A DNA stretch of 64,000 bases, taken from Tomitella cavernea (lineage in GTDB: Bacteria > Actinomycetota > Actinomycetes > Mycobacteriales > Mycobacteriaceae). The stretch lies in NCBI RefSeq assembly GCF_016599145.1, contig NZ_JAENKO010000001.1, positions 124,001-188,000 of the forward strand, written 5' to 3'. Numbering within the stretch: the stretch's first letter is position 1; the number at the start of each line of letters is the position of its first letter. A program made the position numbers and the translations under genes. Below the pieces are notes generated by a model, which worked only from the letters and a program-made list of their open reading frames with translations, was not told the origin of the DNA and searched no databases. Below are positions 24,407-32,095 of the stretch, one piece after another.

Positions 24407-24642
24407 GCGTCACCGTCCTTCCGTCGCGGCATGGTGAGCCAGGCGACTGCCGGCGCGAGCCACCCGCCAGACGTGAGGACCGCGACTGCTGTCCCGACCA
24501 CGACGAGCAACCCGAGCGCGGCACGACCGTCGAAGATCAGCGAGTAGCCATACCAGCAGCCAAGGCCGAGTCCGCCGAACGCGACGACGGCCATGATTCC
24601 GATCCCGCACCAGGCGCGAACGGCTTCACTACGCTCACGCAT
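24403..24642 (-). CDS. Small membrane protein with two TM segments
   Basis: About 79 residues from ATG 24642 (MRERSEAVRAW); ATG 24648 is also possible. Two hydrophobic helices (GIGIMAVVAFGGLGLGCWYG; LGLLVVVGTAVAVLTSGGW) and a basic tail ending DGDA. Probably an inner membrane protein, such as a superinfection or lysis modulator, but no family is recognised. Confidence 0.6.
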   Translation of the reverse strand: MRERSEAVRAWCGIGIMAVVAFGGLGLGCWYGYSLIFDGRAALGLLVVVGTAVAVLTSGGWLAPAVAWLTMPRRKDGDA

Positions 24643-24868
24643 CGCCATCACCGTCCAGGTTGCGGCGGAGCATCTCGATCACTCCATGGGCGGGCACGAT
24701 GACGAGCGGGGCCAGCCCCTCGACGTCAGCCCTCAACGTGGCCTCCAACTCCTCCACCCGGGTGACGATGGCCAGAAGATCGGCCCGGTCCCGCTCGTGC
24801 AGCGACATGTCCTCGCGTGGCACGGACGGGATGCGCCGGCGGATCGCGTCGAGGTCAGCCACGGTCAT
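24635..24868 (-). CDS. Small early phage protein
   Basis: About 77 residues, ATG 24868 (MTVADLDAIRRRIPSVPRED). Helical with a Glu/Leu stretch (LAIVTRVEELEATLRADVE). The C-terminus LDGDGDA falls in a repeated junction sequence shared with its neighbours. Function unknown. Confidence 0.6.
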   Translation of the reverse strand: MTVADLDAIRRRIPSVPREDMSLHERDRADLLAIVTRVEELEATLRADVEGLAPLVIVPAHGVIEMLRRNLDGDGDA

Positions 24869-25049
24869 CACCGTCCAGGGCGAGGATCATGCGGCGTGCG
24901 ATGTATTGATGGTCAGCGGCCTGACTGCACGCCAGCTCGCTAGCAAGCGCCCGCACCCGTGCGAGGGTGTCGTGTTGCTTGGCGTACCCCCGGGCTACAC
25001 GCTCGGCTTGTCGCCACCATTGATCCCAGTAACGCCTACGCACCCACAT
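24855..25049 (-). CDS. Small early phage protein
   Basis: 64 residues, ATG 25049 overlapping the upstream stop by one base (TGATG). Basic aromatic N-terminus (MWVRRRYWDQWWRQAERVA), ending ILALDGDDRG in the shared junction repeat. Function unknown. Confidence 0.58.
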   Translation of the reverse strand: MWVRRRYWDQWWRQAERVARGYAKQHDTLARVRALASELACSQAADHQYIARRMILALDGDDRG

Positions 25050-25939
25050 CACGCATCACCGTCCAGGGCGCGGCGGACGTCGGCCACGGCGCGCTTCCAC
25101 CCGCAGGTGACCGGGTCGCCGTCCGGGTGGACATCGCAGACGGGATGCCCGGCAACGGCCTCCCGCACCCGCGCGATGGCGGCCCGCGCCTCGTCATGCT
25201 CATCTTCGGCCTGCCGTGCGGCGGTGTACTCCTTGGCCCACGCCTCGCCGTGCTCGTGCCGTTGCTGCTTCTCCAGCGCTCCGACGTAACGCCACGCTCG
25301 CACCATGGAGGCGCGGGCCTCCCGGAGTCGGTCTGACAGGTATGGCTCGTCCGCGAGGTCGCCCAGCCTGTCCCGCAGCCCTGCGACCTCACCCCGGAGG
25401 CGGACCATTTCGGCGCAGTCACGGTCCCGCTCGGCCCGCGCCTCGTCACACTCGTCATCGAGCCTGTCGAATGCTGGACGGCACGGGCACTGCAGCGACG
25501 AATGCCCTCCAGCGAGGGGGCGGCGGCAGTTTCCGCACTCCCCGTCCCGAACCGCACCGATCGCACCCATGCCGTTGGCGACGAGGGGCCGCAGCCGCTC
25601 CACCTCGGCCAACGCATCATCTCGCTGGCTTCGTAGGTCCGCGATCTGCGCGGACGCACCACGCCGCACGTTCTCGGCCCGTGCCTCCACCTCACGCGCA
25701 TCAGCCCGCGCCTCCCACAGCGCGACGGCCAGGTCGGGCACCAGCGTGCGGGCGGCGGCGATGAAGGCGGCATCGGCGGCCTGGTGGTATAGGCGGGTGA
25801 CGCACACGGCCTTTCGTGTCGACTCTGCGTCGCCCGGGATCACGCAGTTCCCCTGCTCGCGGCTGTACTCAGCGATCCACGGCCCCTCGGTCACGCCGTC
25901 CATCGCCAGCTCCGCGCGTGCAATCACATCGTCAGGCAT
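25049..25939 (-). CDS. Coiled-coil early protein with central Cys cluster
   Basis: 296 residues, ATG 25939 (MPDDVIARAELAMDGVTEGP) with AGGACGAGG upstream. The N-terminal ~95 residues form a domain seen repeatedly in actinophages (TEGPWIAEYSRE, CVTRLYHQAADAAFIAAARTL). Two long coiled coils flank GECGNCRRPL and QCPC, and the C-terminus has HPVCDVHPDGDPVTCGW. Function unknown; the last residues ALDGDA are part of the junction repeat. Confidence 0.72.
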   Translation of the reverse strand: MPDDVIARAELAMDGVTEGPWIAEYSREQGNCVIPGDAESTRKAVCVTRLYHQAADAAFIAAARTLVPDLAVALWEARADAREVEARAENVRRGASAQIADLRSQRDDALAEVERLRPLVANGMGAIGAVRDGECGNCRRPLAGGHSSLQCPCRPAFDRLDDECDEARAERDRDCAEMVRLRGEVAGLRDRLGDLADEPYLSDRLREARASMVRAWRYVGALEKQQRHEHGEAWAKEYTAARQAEDEHDEARAAIARVREAVAGHPVCDVHPDGDPVTCGWKRAVADVRRALDGDA

Positions 25940-26093
25940 CCTCGTCCTCCTCTGCCCAGAACTCGGAGCCGCACCGCTCGCACACCAGGAACCCGCTGCC
26001 AGGGGCGTCGTCCATCGGCTTGAGCTGGTGACCATCGGTGCACCTGCCGAACCCTCGTGCCCGATCAAGTGCGTCGTAGCGTTCGTCATTCAT
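25932..26093 (-). CDS. Small zinc-ribbon protein
   Basis: 53 residues from ATG 26093 (MNDERYDALDRARGFGRCTD). CERCGSEFW near the end with an earlier GRCTDGH gives a likely zinc site. Its stop overlaps the next gene's start and its start overlaps the upstream stop by eight bases. The coupling on both sides supports a real gene. Function unknown. Confidence 0.6.
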   Translation of the reverse strand: MNDERYDALDRARGFGRCTDGHQLKPMDDAPGSGFLVCERCGSEFWAEEDEDA

Positions 26094-26484
26094 CGGTCCA
26101 CCTCTTGATCTCGCGTTCCAGCTCGTAGCCCGCCTCGACCCGGTCGTTGGCGGCCGCCCAGGCGTCGTAGTCCTCGGCGCGCAGCTCGTAGTCGACGACC
26201 GACGCCTGCCAGGCCTTCGCCAGCTTCATCAGCTCCCCTGCGACCAATTCGAGGCGCACCATCCGTGCCGTCACCGCGGCGAACTCGCGCGCCACCGTCA
26301 ACCGCAGGCCCGCACGCTCGAGCACGCCGGCCACGTGCACGGCGAACAGCCGGTTCCCGTCCACGTGCACGTTCGCCCCCAGCTCGGCCCGCCACCCGCA
26401 CGCGCACGCCACCTCCGCCGTGCGGAACGGCAGGACCACGCGGGCGTGCCGGTCGATGACGTCCGCGGGCGTCAGCGCGATCAC
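26086..26484 (-). CDS. Early phage protein with CACGW motif
   Basis: 132 residues, GTG 26484 just behind AGGAGCAGGAAA. Pattern: LTPADVIDRHARVVLPFR, EVACACGWRAEL, FAVHVAGVLERAGL, then a long helix. The short domain with CxCGW and a following His-containing helix recurs in many actinophage proteins. Function unknown. Confidence 0.68.
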   Translation of the reverse strand: MIALTPADVIDRHARVVLPFRTAEVACACGWRAELGANVHVDGNRLFAVHVAGVLERAGLRLTVAREFAAVTARMVRLELVAGELMKLAKAWQASVVDYELRAEDYDAWAAANDRVEAGYELEREIKRWTDE

Positions 26485-26627
26485 TTTCCTGCTCCTACGT
26501 CGACGAGCTCGGCGCAGACGAGGCAGTACTGCTCGCCGCCGCGCCGCGTGAAGAACGGGGCCGGATCGCGGCCCGCGGGGAAGTCGTCGTCCGACAGGAA
26601 ACAGGTCCCGCACTCGTAGGTGGTCAC
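26481..26627 (-). CDS. Small zinc-ribbon protein
   Basis: 48 residues, GTG 26627. CGTC near residue 6 and CLVC near residue 36 (YECGTCFLSDDDFPAGRDPA ... QYCLVCAELVDVG) form a four-cysteine zinc ribbon. GTGA overlaps on both sides. Function unknown. Confidence 0.62.
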   Translation of the reverse strand: MTTYECGTCFLSDDDFPAGRDPAPFFTRRGGEQYCLVCAELVDVGAGK

Positions 26628-26752
26628 AACGCCGCCTCCTCTATGCGCGCGGCGACGGCCTCGACGACCGACGCGGCGACGAGCACGACGCCGGCGGCCA
26701 GGCCGACACCGGCCAGGGCGACCGTCGTAGCGGTGGCTGCGATGCGCCTCAT
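26624..26752 (-). CDS. Single-pass small membrane protein
   Basis: 42 residues, ATG 26752 overlapping the upstream stop as ATGA. Basic N-terminus (MRRIAATATT) followed by one hydrophobic helix (LAGVGLAAGVVLVAAS) and a short charged tail. Lies directly downstream of the LysB-like gene, so a link to lysis or export is possible but unproven. Confidence 0.55.
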   Translation of the reverse strand: MRRIAATATTVALAGVGLAAGVVLVAASVVEAVAARIEEAAL

Positions 26753-27480
26753 CCGACGACTCCCCGGATGAACTGCGCGGCCTCCGCGCCCCGGTTCTGG
26801 TACGCGCGGTAATGAAGTCCGGTCAGATAGTTGGTGGCCAGCGCGGCGGCATGCTGATACCGCCGGAACGTGGCGAACAAGTCGAACGGGTTGAACGCGG
26901 ACGGCTGCCAGCGGCCGGCCTTGACCCGGTCGACAAGGTCGCGGCCCCACGCGGCAGGATCCGCCAGCGACATCGCGGCCGACTGGTCGGCGATCGTGCG
27001 CAGCGGCGACAACTTCGGGGTGCACGGGATCGGATCGCGCCGGTCCCATACCCACGTCGCGGGGATGCCGTGGACGTCGCGGGACCCGGCCACGCCCCAC
27101 ACGTCCCCGCACACGTGGGCCGGCTGGAACGGATCCGCTATCAACACCACCGCGCGCACGTCCAAGTGCGGGTGCAGGCCCCGGCCGATCTCCGCGGCGG
27201 CGTGCCCGGCCAGCGCGGCGCCGCCGCTGTACGCCACGAGTACGGCTGGGTTCTCGGTGGCGTCGATGGCGCCGAGCACCTGGTGCACGCCGAGTGCGAG
27301 GGACCGGTCGAAGGCGCGGTCCGCGCCGACGCCGATCGGCCCGTAGGTGACGTCCCAGCGGACCGGCACGTGCCGGAACCTGGTGGGGTCGAGCTCGGTG
27401 ATCACATGGTCGGTCTGCAGCGGCGCGTCCTGGCCGATCGCCTCACCAATACCGCGCAGGGTGAGCACGTCGATGGTCAT
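26749..27480 (-). CDS. LysB-like/cutinase-fold esterase
   Basis: 243 residues, ATG 27480. An alpha/beta-hydrolase with the serine elbow VAYSGGAALAG (S85), a following strand VVLIADPFQP (probable Asp 116) and the C-terminal part ATNYLTGLHYRAYQN with a candidate His. This is the pattern of mycobacteriophage LysB/cutinase-like proteins that cut mycolate esters of the outer membrane during lysis. The gene is among early genes, more than 25 kb from the endolysin, which is unusual for LysB; it may instead act on other lipids. Confidence 0.75.
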   Translation of the reverse strand: MTIDVLTLRGIGEAIGQDAPLQTDHVITELDPTRFRHVPVRWDVTYGPIGVGADRAFDRSLALGVHQVLGAIDATENPAVLVAYSGGAALAGHAAAEIGRGLHPHLDVRAVVLIADPFQPAHVCGDVWGVAGSRDVHGIPATWVWDRRDPIPCTPKLSPLRTIADQSAAMSLADPAAWGRDLVDRVKAGRWQPSAFNPFDLFATFRRYQHAAALATNYLTGLHYRAYQNRGAEAAQFIRGVVG

Positions 27481-27481
27481 C

Positions 27482-27640
27482 TCAGGCCTCCAGTTTCGAC
27501 AGGGGGATGGTGATGCGGTCGCCGTGCTCGGTGGTGAGCTCGGCGTACGGGAACGGGCTGCGGCGGACCGCGGTGATCTCCGCGAAGACGCCGGGGCGCA
27601 CGGTGACCCGGTCACCCACGCGGGCGGGCAGGCGGGTCAC
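27482..27640 (-). CDS. Small KOW-like protein
   Basis: 52 residues, GTG 27640 with GGAGGACGAA directly upstream. A short beta-barrel-like sequence (LPARVGDRVTVRPGVFAEIT, HGDRITIPLSKLEA). It overlaps the upstream gene by four bases. Function unknown. Confidence 0.6.
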   Translation of the reverse strand: MTRLPARVGDRVTVRPGVFAEITAVRRSPFPYAELTTEHGDRITIPLSKLEA

Positions 27641-27927
27641 TTCGTCCTCCACTGATCCGCGTGCGGACACGACGCGAAGTGGGCGAGGAACACGGGGCGG
27701 CCGGCGGCGCGCATGCCGTCGGCCTGCCGGGGCTGTACGACTCCGGCGTGCAGCTCGGATCCGGCGCGGGAGACGGCGACGTTCCCCGCCTTCGACGGGA
27801 CCGCGTCGACAGGCATCAGCGCGCCCTTCTCCGTGCGGCACCACACGATGGGCGTGCCGCAGGACCGGCATGGCTCCGCGCGGTCGGACACCCACACCGG
27901 TGCCTGCGGTGCGATACGAGTGGTCAC
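27637..27927 (-). CDS. CxxC...PIVW family phage protein (copy 1)
   Basis: 96 residues, GTG 27927. CRSCGTPIVWCRTEKGALMP followed by VDAVP, then a variable segment, and a distal FASCPHADQWR. A small zinc protein family common in actinophages. A paralogue with the same CxxPIVW...G...DA pattern lies at 30714-31055. Function unknown. Confidence 0.7.
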   Translation of the reverse strand: MTTRIAPQAPVWVSDRAEPCRSCGTPIVWCRTEKGALMPVDAVPSKAGNVAVSRAGSELHAGVVQPRQADGMRAAGRPVFLAHFASCPHADQWRTK

Positions 27928-28058
27928 GAGCCCCACCCCCACGCGCCGAGGCGGGCCCAGCGGACGTAGGCGAGCAGGCGAGTCGCGGTGTGCCACGACG
28001 CCCAGTCGCGGCCGTCCCCGTAGTCGGGGGCCGGCGTCGGATGCAGCAGTGGGGTCAT
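27924..28058 (-). CDS. Small early phage protein
   Basis: 44 residues, ATG 28058 (MTPLLHPTPAPDYGDGRDWA) with GAGGAG upstream, ending in a GTGA overlap. Helix WASWHTATRLLAYVRWARLG. Function unknown. Confidence 0.55.
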   Translation of the reverse strand: MTPLLHPTPAPDYGDGRDWASWHTATRLLAYVRWARLGAWGWGS

Positions 28059-28252
28059 CGGAAGCTCCTCGGCGGGTAGGGGCGCGGCGTGGGCCGCGCG
28101 GGACGGGTGGGCAGACGGCGCAGGCCGAACACGGTCGCGGCGGCGCCGTACACGAAGTCAGCGGCCAGGAACGCGGCCACCGCGCCGGTGGTGGCCGCGG
28201 CGACAACCCCGGCCACCACCAGGCCAGCGGCAGCAGCGGCGGGGGCGGTCAC
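28055..28252 (-). CDS. Small membrane protein
   Basis: 65 residues from GTG 28252. Two closely spaced hydrophobic Ala/Val segments (AAAAAGLVVAGVVAAATTGA; FLAADFVYGAAATVFG) and a Pro/Arg-rich tail. GTGA overlap with the clamp gene upstream. Function unknown. Confidence 0.58.
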   Translation of the reverse strand: MTAPAAAAAGLVVAGVVAAATTGAVAAFLAADFVYGAAATVFGLRRLPTRPARPTPRPYPPRSFR

Positions 28253-28995
28253 GGCATGCCTCCCGTCGGGCTCGGGAGCCGGTCCGACCACTCCGCCCGC
28301 CAGGCCGCGCGCTCACGCTCGGACTCTTCGGTGGCGGAGATCCCGGCGATTGCACCCAGGAAATGCGCGCCGCACCGGACGATGAGGCTGCGCGACTCGC
28401 CGACCGCGCCCACCTGCACGGGCTCCCGGTACGCGCCGGTGGCCGCCTTGAACCGGGCGAGGATCTCTCCGTTGAAGACGCACTCCTCGGACCACGACGC
28501 CGAGCTGTGATGCATGCGGGCGAGCATCCGGTCGATCGCGGGAGCCGGGGCGTCTGCCGCGTAGATCTGCGGCACCCGGTACGACCGGCCGGGTAGCAGC
28601 CCGGACTGGTCGGTGATGATCACGTACTGGCCGTCTCCGTGCTGGGCGACCTGGATCTGCACGATGAACTCGGGCGCATCCTCGGACTCCTTGCCCGCTT
28701 TGAAGATCGACAGCAGCTTCTTCGCATCCGCCGGCAGGATCGCGAACCGGCCCAGCCCCTCGGCCTGGTGCGAGTGCACCTCGTGCCAGGTAAGGCCCGC
28801 CGACAGGTTGTCGGTGGCCCACCAGATCAGCTCGTCCGGGCCGACATCACAGACCACGCAGTGCAGCATCGGCAACTCCGGGTCCCCCGACGCGTGCGGC
28901 AGCACGGCCGACAGGGCGGCGCGCAGTTCCTTCGTGCCGACGAGCACGTCGACGCCGCGCGCGACGGGCGGGGCGGTATCAGCTGGTGCGGTCAC
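28249..28995 (-). CDS. DNA sliding-clamp-like (DnaN-like) protein
   Basis: 248 residues, GTG 28995 with GAGGAGGC upstream. Two-domain beta pattern: VGTKELRAALSAVLPHASGD, PMLHCVVCDVGPDELIWWAT, RFAILPADAKKLLSIFK, then the second half FNGEILARFKAAT and SRSLIVRCGAHFLGAIAG. This matches DnaN-like clamps annotated in actinophages next to ParB-like genes. About two thirds of bacterial DnaN length, so one of the three clamp domains is absent; a trimeric ring is possible. Confidence 0.72.
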   Translation of the reverse strand: MTAPADTAPPVARGVDVLVGTKELRAALSAVLPHASGDPELPMLHCVVCDVGPDELIWWATDNLSAGLTWHEVHSHQAEGLGRFAILPADAKKLLSIFKAGKESEDAPEFIVQIQVAQHGDGQYVIITDQSGLLPGRSYRVPQIYAADAPAPAIDRMLARMHHSSASWSEECVFNGEILARFKAATGAYREPVQVGAVGESRSLIVRCGAHFLGAIAGISATEESERERAAWRAEWSDRLPSPTGGMP

Positions 28996-29143
28996 GACGC
29001 CTCCTCGATGAGCGGATGGGGATGGACATTTGGCCGGGCGTCTCCGCCGAGGCGGCTGGGCGGTCGACCCACCGCCAGATCTGCACCCGCCGGTCCGGCG
29101 GCAGCGAGTGCCACCAGTCGTCGGCCGCGGCGGCGGTATCCAC
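28979..29143 (-). CDS. Small phage protein between ParB-like and clamp genes
   Basis: 54 residues, GTG 29143 overlapping the ParB-like stop (TAGTG). DDWWHSLPPDRRVQIWRWVD is a typical short actinophage motif; the Arg/Ser-rich tail overlaps the clamp start by 17 bases. Function unknown. Confidence 0.55.
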   Translation of the reverse strand: MDTAAAADDWWHSLPPDRRVQIWRWVDRPAASAETPGQMSIPIRSSRRRRDRTS

Positions 29144-30717
29144 TACGCGGCTCCATCGCCCGCCGCCTCGCCAGTGGCCACGTCACTTTCGTCCTGCTCC
29201 TCGGTCGCGGCTGCGGCGCGGGCCGTCTCGCCCTCGACGATCAGGCGGCGCTCGATGTCGGCGAGCTCGTAACCCCACTCGAGGGAGAGTCGTTCTTTCC
29301 AGTCCTCGAGCGCGGTGCCGTTCCGCGTCGACTGCGCGTCGCGCCAGTTGTGCGGGTTGAGCAGGCCCATCTCCCACTGCGGCCCCTCGTCGAGCAGGTA
29401 GGCGGCCGCGGCCAGCTGGTGCCGGTTCAGCCGGCCGATCGCCTTCTCGATGTCCCCGACCGGCGTCGCGTCGGTGGTGTTCGTCCAGGTGATCTCGACT
29501 TCCGGCAGGCCGAGGATCACCCGCACGTACTCGTGCTTCAACGGGGCCTGGCGCATCCGGTCGGCGGCAAGATGCACCACCACCGGCCGCAGCAGCTCCT
29601 CCGCGCGGGCCGCGGTCGACACGCCGCGCGCCTGCTCGGCGAGGTGCCGCCAGCGGACGCGGGCCGCGGCCGCGACTTCCTCCGTCTGCTGCCTTATGGC
29701 CTGGTCTTCTTCGCGGCGACGGGCCTGCGCCGCCGACTCCTCCCGCTGCGCGGCTTCCTGCTCGCTGCCGGTTTCGGGGGTGGGCCGGCGGCGCAGCCAC
29801 ACCACCAGCTCCGACTCGTGCACGTCGACGAGGGCGCGCACCTCCGCCGACTTGGGGTCGTCGGGTTCGGCGTCGAGTTCCTCCCACACGTCGTCGATGT
29901 CGGCGGCCCCATCGACCTCGTCCGGGTCCACGCCCGCGTCGATCTGCTCCTGGGCTATCTCTTCGCCGAGCTCGTCGAGGGTCACCGAGTTGATGCCGCG
30001 CCCGGCGAGCTCGTCGCGGGCTGCCTTGGCGGCGGCGGCGCGGTCGCGGCGCCGGCGGGCGTACTCGAGGTGCAGCTGGAACATCGACGGCGAGCCGATC
30101 AGACCGGCCAGCTTCTCGTACTCCTCGTGGTCATCCGAGAACTCGTCGAGCGCGGCGACGTCGGAGAGCTTCGCCTGACCCTTGTCCACGTAGCCGCGGA
30201 CTCTCTCCGACTGACGGGCCAACACCAGGTGATCCCCGACATGCGCGACGGAACGGCCGGTCTTCTTCGCCACCTTCGCCGGCGTCAGACCCAGGTCGAG
30301 CAATGCCTGATACGCGCCCGCCTCCTCGCTGACGGTGAGGTCGGTGCGGTCCTTATTCTCAGCGAGCATCGCCACGATCTGCTCCGGCGCGTCGTCGAGG
30401 TCGCCGCGCACGATGCACGGCACCGCGGTGAGGCCTGCCTTGATCGCGGCCTGCAGGCGGCGATGCCCGGCGATGATCCGGTACTTCGGGCCGCCGTCAC
30501 GGACGCCGTCGGAGACCACGATCAGTGGCTGCATCACGCCGACCGCGGCGATTGACCGGACCAGGTCCGCGTCGACCGTGACCTCGCTCCGCGGATTCCG
30601 CGTATTGCGGGCCAGGTCCTCGATGGGCACGTTCACCACGGCGCGAATGTCCCCGGTCCCGGCGGCCGGGGCAGCCGCGGCCGGGGCTGGCGCCGGATCC
30701 TTCTTCTTCGTGGTCAT
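29143..30717 (-). CDS. ParB-like nuclease/partition domain protein
   Basis: 524 residues, ATG 30717. After a Lys/Pro/Ala-rich leader the ParB N-domain appears: IEDLARNTRNPR, SIAAVGVMQPLIVV, YRIIAGHRRLQAAIKAG, PEQIVAMLAENKDRTDLT. The central HTH is LTPAKVAKKTGRSVAHVGDH. The C-terminal half is long and charged, with DTDATPVGDIEK-type segments and Gln/Arg helices. The CTP-binding GHRR motif is present. Phage homologues may bind DNA or act as nucleases; there is no ParA, so plasmid-like partition is unlikely. Confidence 0.88.
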   Translation of the reverse strand: MTTKKKDPAPAPAAAAPAAGTGDIRAVVNVPIEDLARNTRNPRSEVTVDADLVRSIAAVGVMQPLIVVSDGVRDGGPKYRIIAGHRRLQAAIKAGLTAVPCIVRGDLDDAPEQIVAMLAENKDRTDLTVSEEAGAYQALLDLGLTPAKVAKKTGRSVAHVGDHLVLARQSERVRGYVDKGQAKLSDVAALDEFSDDHEEYEKLAGLIGSPSMFQLHLEYARRRRDRAAAAKAARDELAGRGINSVTLDELGEEIAQEQIDAGVDPDEVDGAADIDDVWEELDAEPDDPKSAEVRALVDVHESELVVWLRRRPTPETGSEQEAAQREESAAQARRREEDQAIRQQTEEVAAAARVRWRHLAEQARGVSTAARAEELLRPVVVHLAADRMRQAPLKHEYVRVILGLPEVEITWTNTTDATPVGDIEKAIGRLNRHQLAAAAYLLDEGPQWEMGLLNPHNWRDAQSTRNGTALEDWKERLSLEWGYELADIERRLIVEGETARAAAATEEQDESDVATGEAAGDGAA

Positions 30718-31055
30718 GAGGTCTCTCCTGGGATGCTGCGGCCCAACGCCCGGGCGATCTCGGCGCGCACGTCGTCGGGCATGGGGTTGTGGGACTTGTT
30801 CGCCGTGCAGGTGCGGCGATGCGGGATGAACAGGGGCGTGCCGTCCGCGATCGCGGCGGCAAGGTCGCTGCCCGCCAGGGGCCGGCCGATCAGCCCGTCG
30901 GCGCCGCCGGTGACCACCTGGAACACGCCGTGGTCATCCGGGCTGGCGTCGAGGGCAAGGCGGGTGCCACGACCAGCCGTGGTCACCCACACGATCGGCG
31001 CCTCACACCGGCTACACGTGGTGGTGCGGCGGTGGGTTCGGCGGGCAGCTGCCAT
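30714..31055 (-). CDS. CxxC...PIVW family phage protein (copy 2)
   Basis: 113 residues, ATG 31055 overlapping the previous stop (TGATG). CSRCEAPIVWVTTAGRGTRL then ALDASPDD, later LFIPHRRTC. Paralogous to 27637-27927. The C-terminal NPMPDDVRAEIARALG is a short helix. Function unknown. Confidence 0.7.
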   Translation of the reverse strand: MAAARRTHRRTTTCSRCEAPIVWVTTAGRGTRLALDASPDDHGVFQVVTGGADGLIGRPLAGSDLAAAIADGTPLFIPHRRTCTANKSHNPMPDDVRAEIARALGRSIPGETS

Positions 31056-31312
31056 CAGCCCTCCTGCGGTGTCTGGTCGGGCGGGGCGGGCAGGTAGTCG
31101 ATCTTGATGACCCGCGGCCACGGCACGTCGGTGGTCTGCACACCGGTGGGCAGCGGGGCGGCCCGCTCGACGGTGACCAGGCCGGCGAACGCGTTCTGGT
31201 CGTGGGGGCCGACGAGGACGCGGCCGGTGATCGTCGACCACGTCCGTCCTTCTTTCGTGCGCGGCACCTCGAACACGACGTTCGCCCAGCTCGACCGCTG
31301 CGGCCCGCTCAT
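31055..31312 (-). CDS. Early phage protein, unknown
   Basis: 85 residues, ATG 31312. Beta-rich (ANVVFEVPRTKEGRTWSTIT, GLVTVERAAPLP) with a Pro-rich C-terminus. Coupled on both sides by 1-4 base overlaps. Function unknown. Confidence 0.62.
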   Translation of the reverse strand: MSGPQRSSWANVVFEVPRTKEGRTWSTITGRVLVGPHDQNAFAGLVTVERAAPLPTGVQTTDVPWPRVIKIDYLPAPPDQTPQEG

Positions 31313-31623
31313 GCCGCACCCCCGTACCTCTTCCCGACGAGACGCACGCGGGGCGCGCTGATCGCCTCCACCCGTGCCGCCCGCGCGGCGTCCGTCTCGT
31401 CGGGGTCGACGAGGGCGGCCAGGGCCATGGTGATGTCGGCGAGGGCGGCCGGCCGTTCCCCTCCGATCCGGGTCAGCAGGGCGTGAAGGGCGTGCGGGTC
31501 CTGCTCGCGGATCCACGCCGCGGCTTCGAGGGCGGCGTCACCGACCCGGTCCAGGTCGCCGAGACGGCCATGCGGGGACGCGGGGCTGGGCGTCGACGCG
31601 AGGGACTCGAGCAACGTGCGCAT
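31309..31623 (-). CDS. Early phage protein, unknown
   Basis: 104 residues from ATG 31623 (ATG 31626 also possible). Ala-rich helices (DAALEAAAWIREQDPHALHA, ALADITMALAALVD). No family recognised. Confidence 0.6.
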   Translation of the reverse strand: MRTLLESLASTPSPASPHGRLGDLDRVGDAALEAAAWIREQDPHALHALLTRIGGERPAALADITMALAALVDPDETDAARAARVEAISAPRVRLVGKRYGGAA

Positions 31624-31952
31624 CACCGATCACCCCGCTGTGCCCGGGCGATGATCTCGGCGACCTGCGCCGAGCCCTCGAGTCGGCGGCGGACCTCCGC
31701 GTCAGCCGCCGACTCGCCCGGCTGCGGAGCCTGGGCGAGGCGCACCGCCAGATCACGGGACAGGACCGGCTGGGCGCGGTCGATCTCGGCGCGCACTTCG
31801 GCGCGGATGATCGCGCGCAGCTCGGCGCGGCCAATCGGCGGCTCCGGCACGGCGTCCTTCTTCCGCGGGGCCTTGAACCGGTGATCGGTCGGCACGGTCT
31901 CGTGCAGCACGCGGGCGTGACCGCACCGCGCGCAGACGTCCTGGCGGGTCAT
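31623..31952 (-). CDS. Early phage protein with N-terminal CxxC
   Basis: 109 residues, ATG 31952 overlapping the upstream stop as ATGA. CARCGHARVLHE at the start (possible zinc site with the His residues), basic linker FKAPRKKD, then a long helical part (AELRAIIRAEVRAEIDRAQP). Function unknown. Confidence 0.62.
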   Translation of the reverse strand: MTRQDVCARCGHARVLHETVPTDHRFKAPRKKDAVPEPPIGRAELRAIIRAEVRAEIDRAQPVLSRDLAVRLAQAPQPGESAADAEVRRRLEGSAQVAEIIARAQRGDR

Positions 31953-32095
31953 CGGGTCTCCTCGAGTGGGTCGAAGCCGTACTCGGCGGCGAGCTGGTCG
32001 TAGATCGGCGTCGCCGACACCGGCCGGCGCATGGGATGCGCTTCGGTGCGCGGCGGGTACCAGGGGCGGATGCGGTGCGGGAGCAGCGGTCTCAT
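31949..32095 (-). CDS. Small early phage protein
   Basis: 48 residues, ATG 32095. Basic Pro/Arg-rich start (MRPLLPHRIRPWYPPRTEAH) and PIYDQLAAEYGFDPLEE. Function unknown; overlaps both neighbours by four bases. Confidence 0.55.
   Translation of the reverse strand: MRPLLPHRIRPWYPPRTEAHPMRRPVSATPIYDQLAAEYGFDPLEETR

Larger units (their letters stand above)
24407..25070 (-). repeat. Repeated gene-junction sequence (four copies)
   Basis: On the plus strand TCACCGTCC recurs at 24410-24418, 24648-24656, 24868-24876 and 25056-25064. Three of them extend to CATCACCGTCCAGG. Read on the minus strand each is CCTGGACGGTGATG: it encodes the C-terminal LDGD of one protein and supplies the start region of the next. 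Such shared boundary sequences can act as recombination joints in mosaic phage genomes. Confidence 0.6.
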
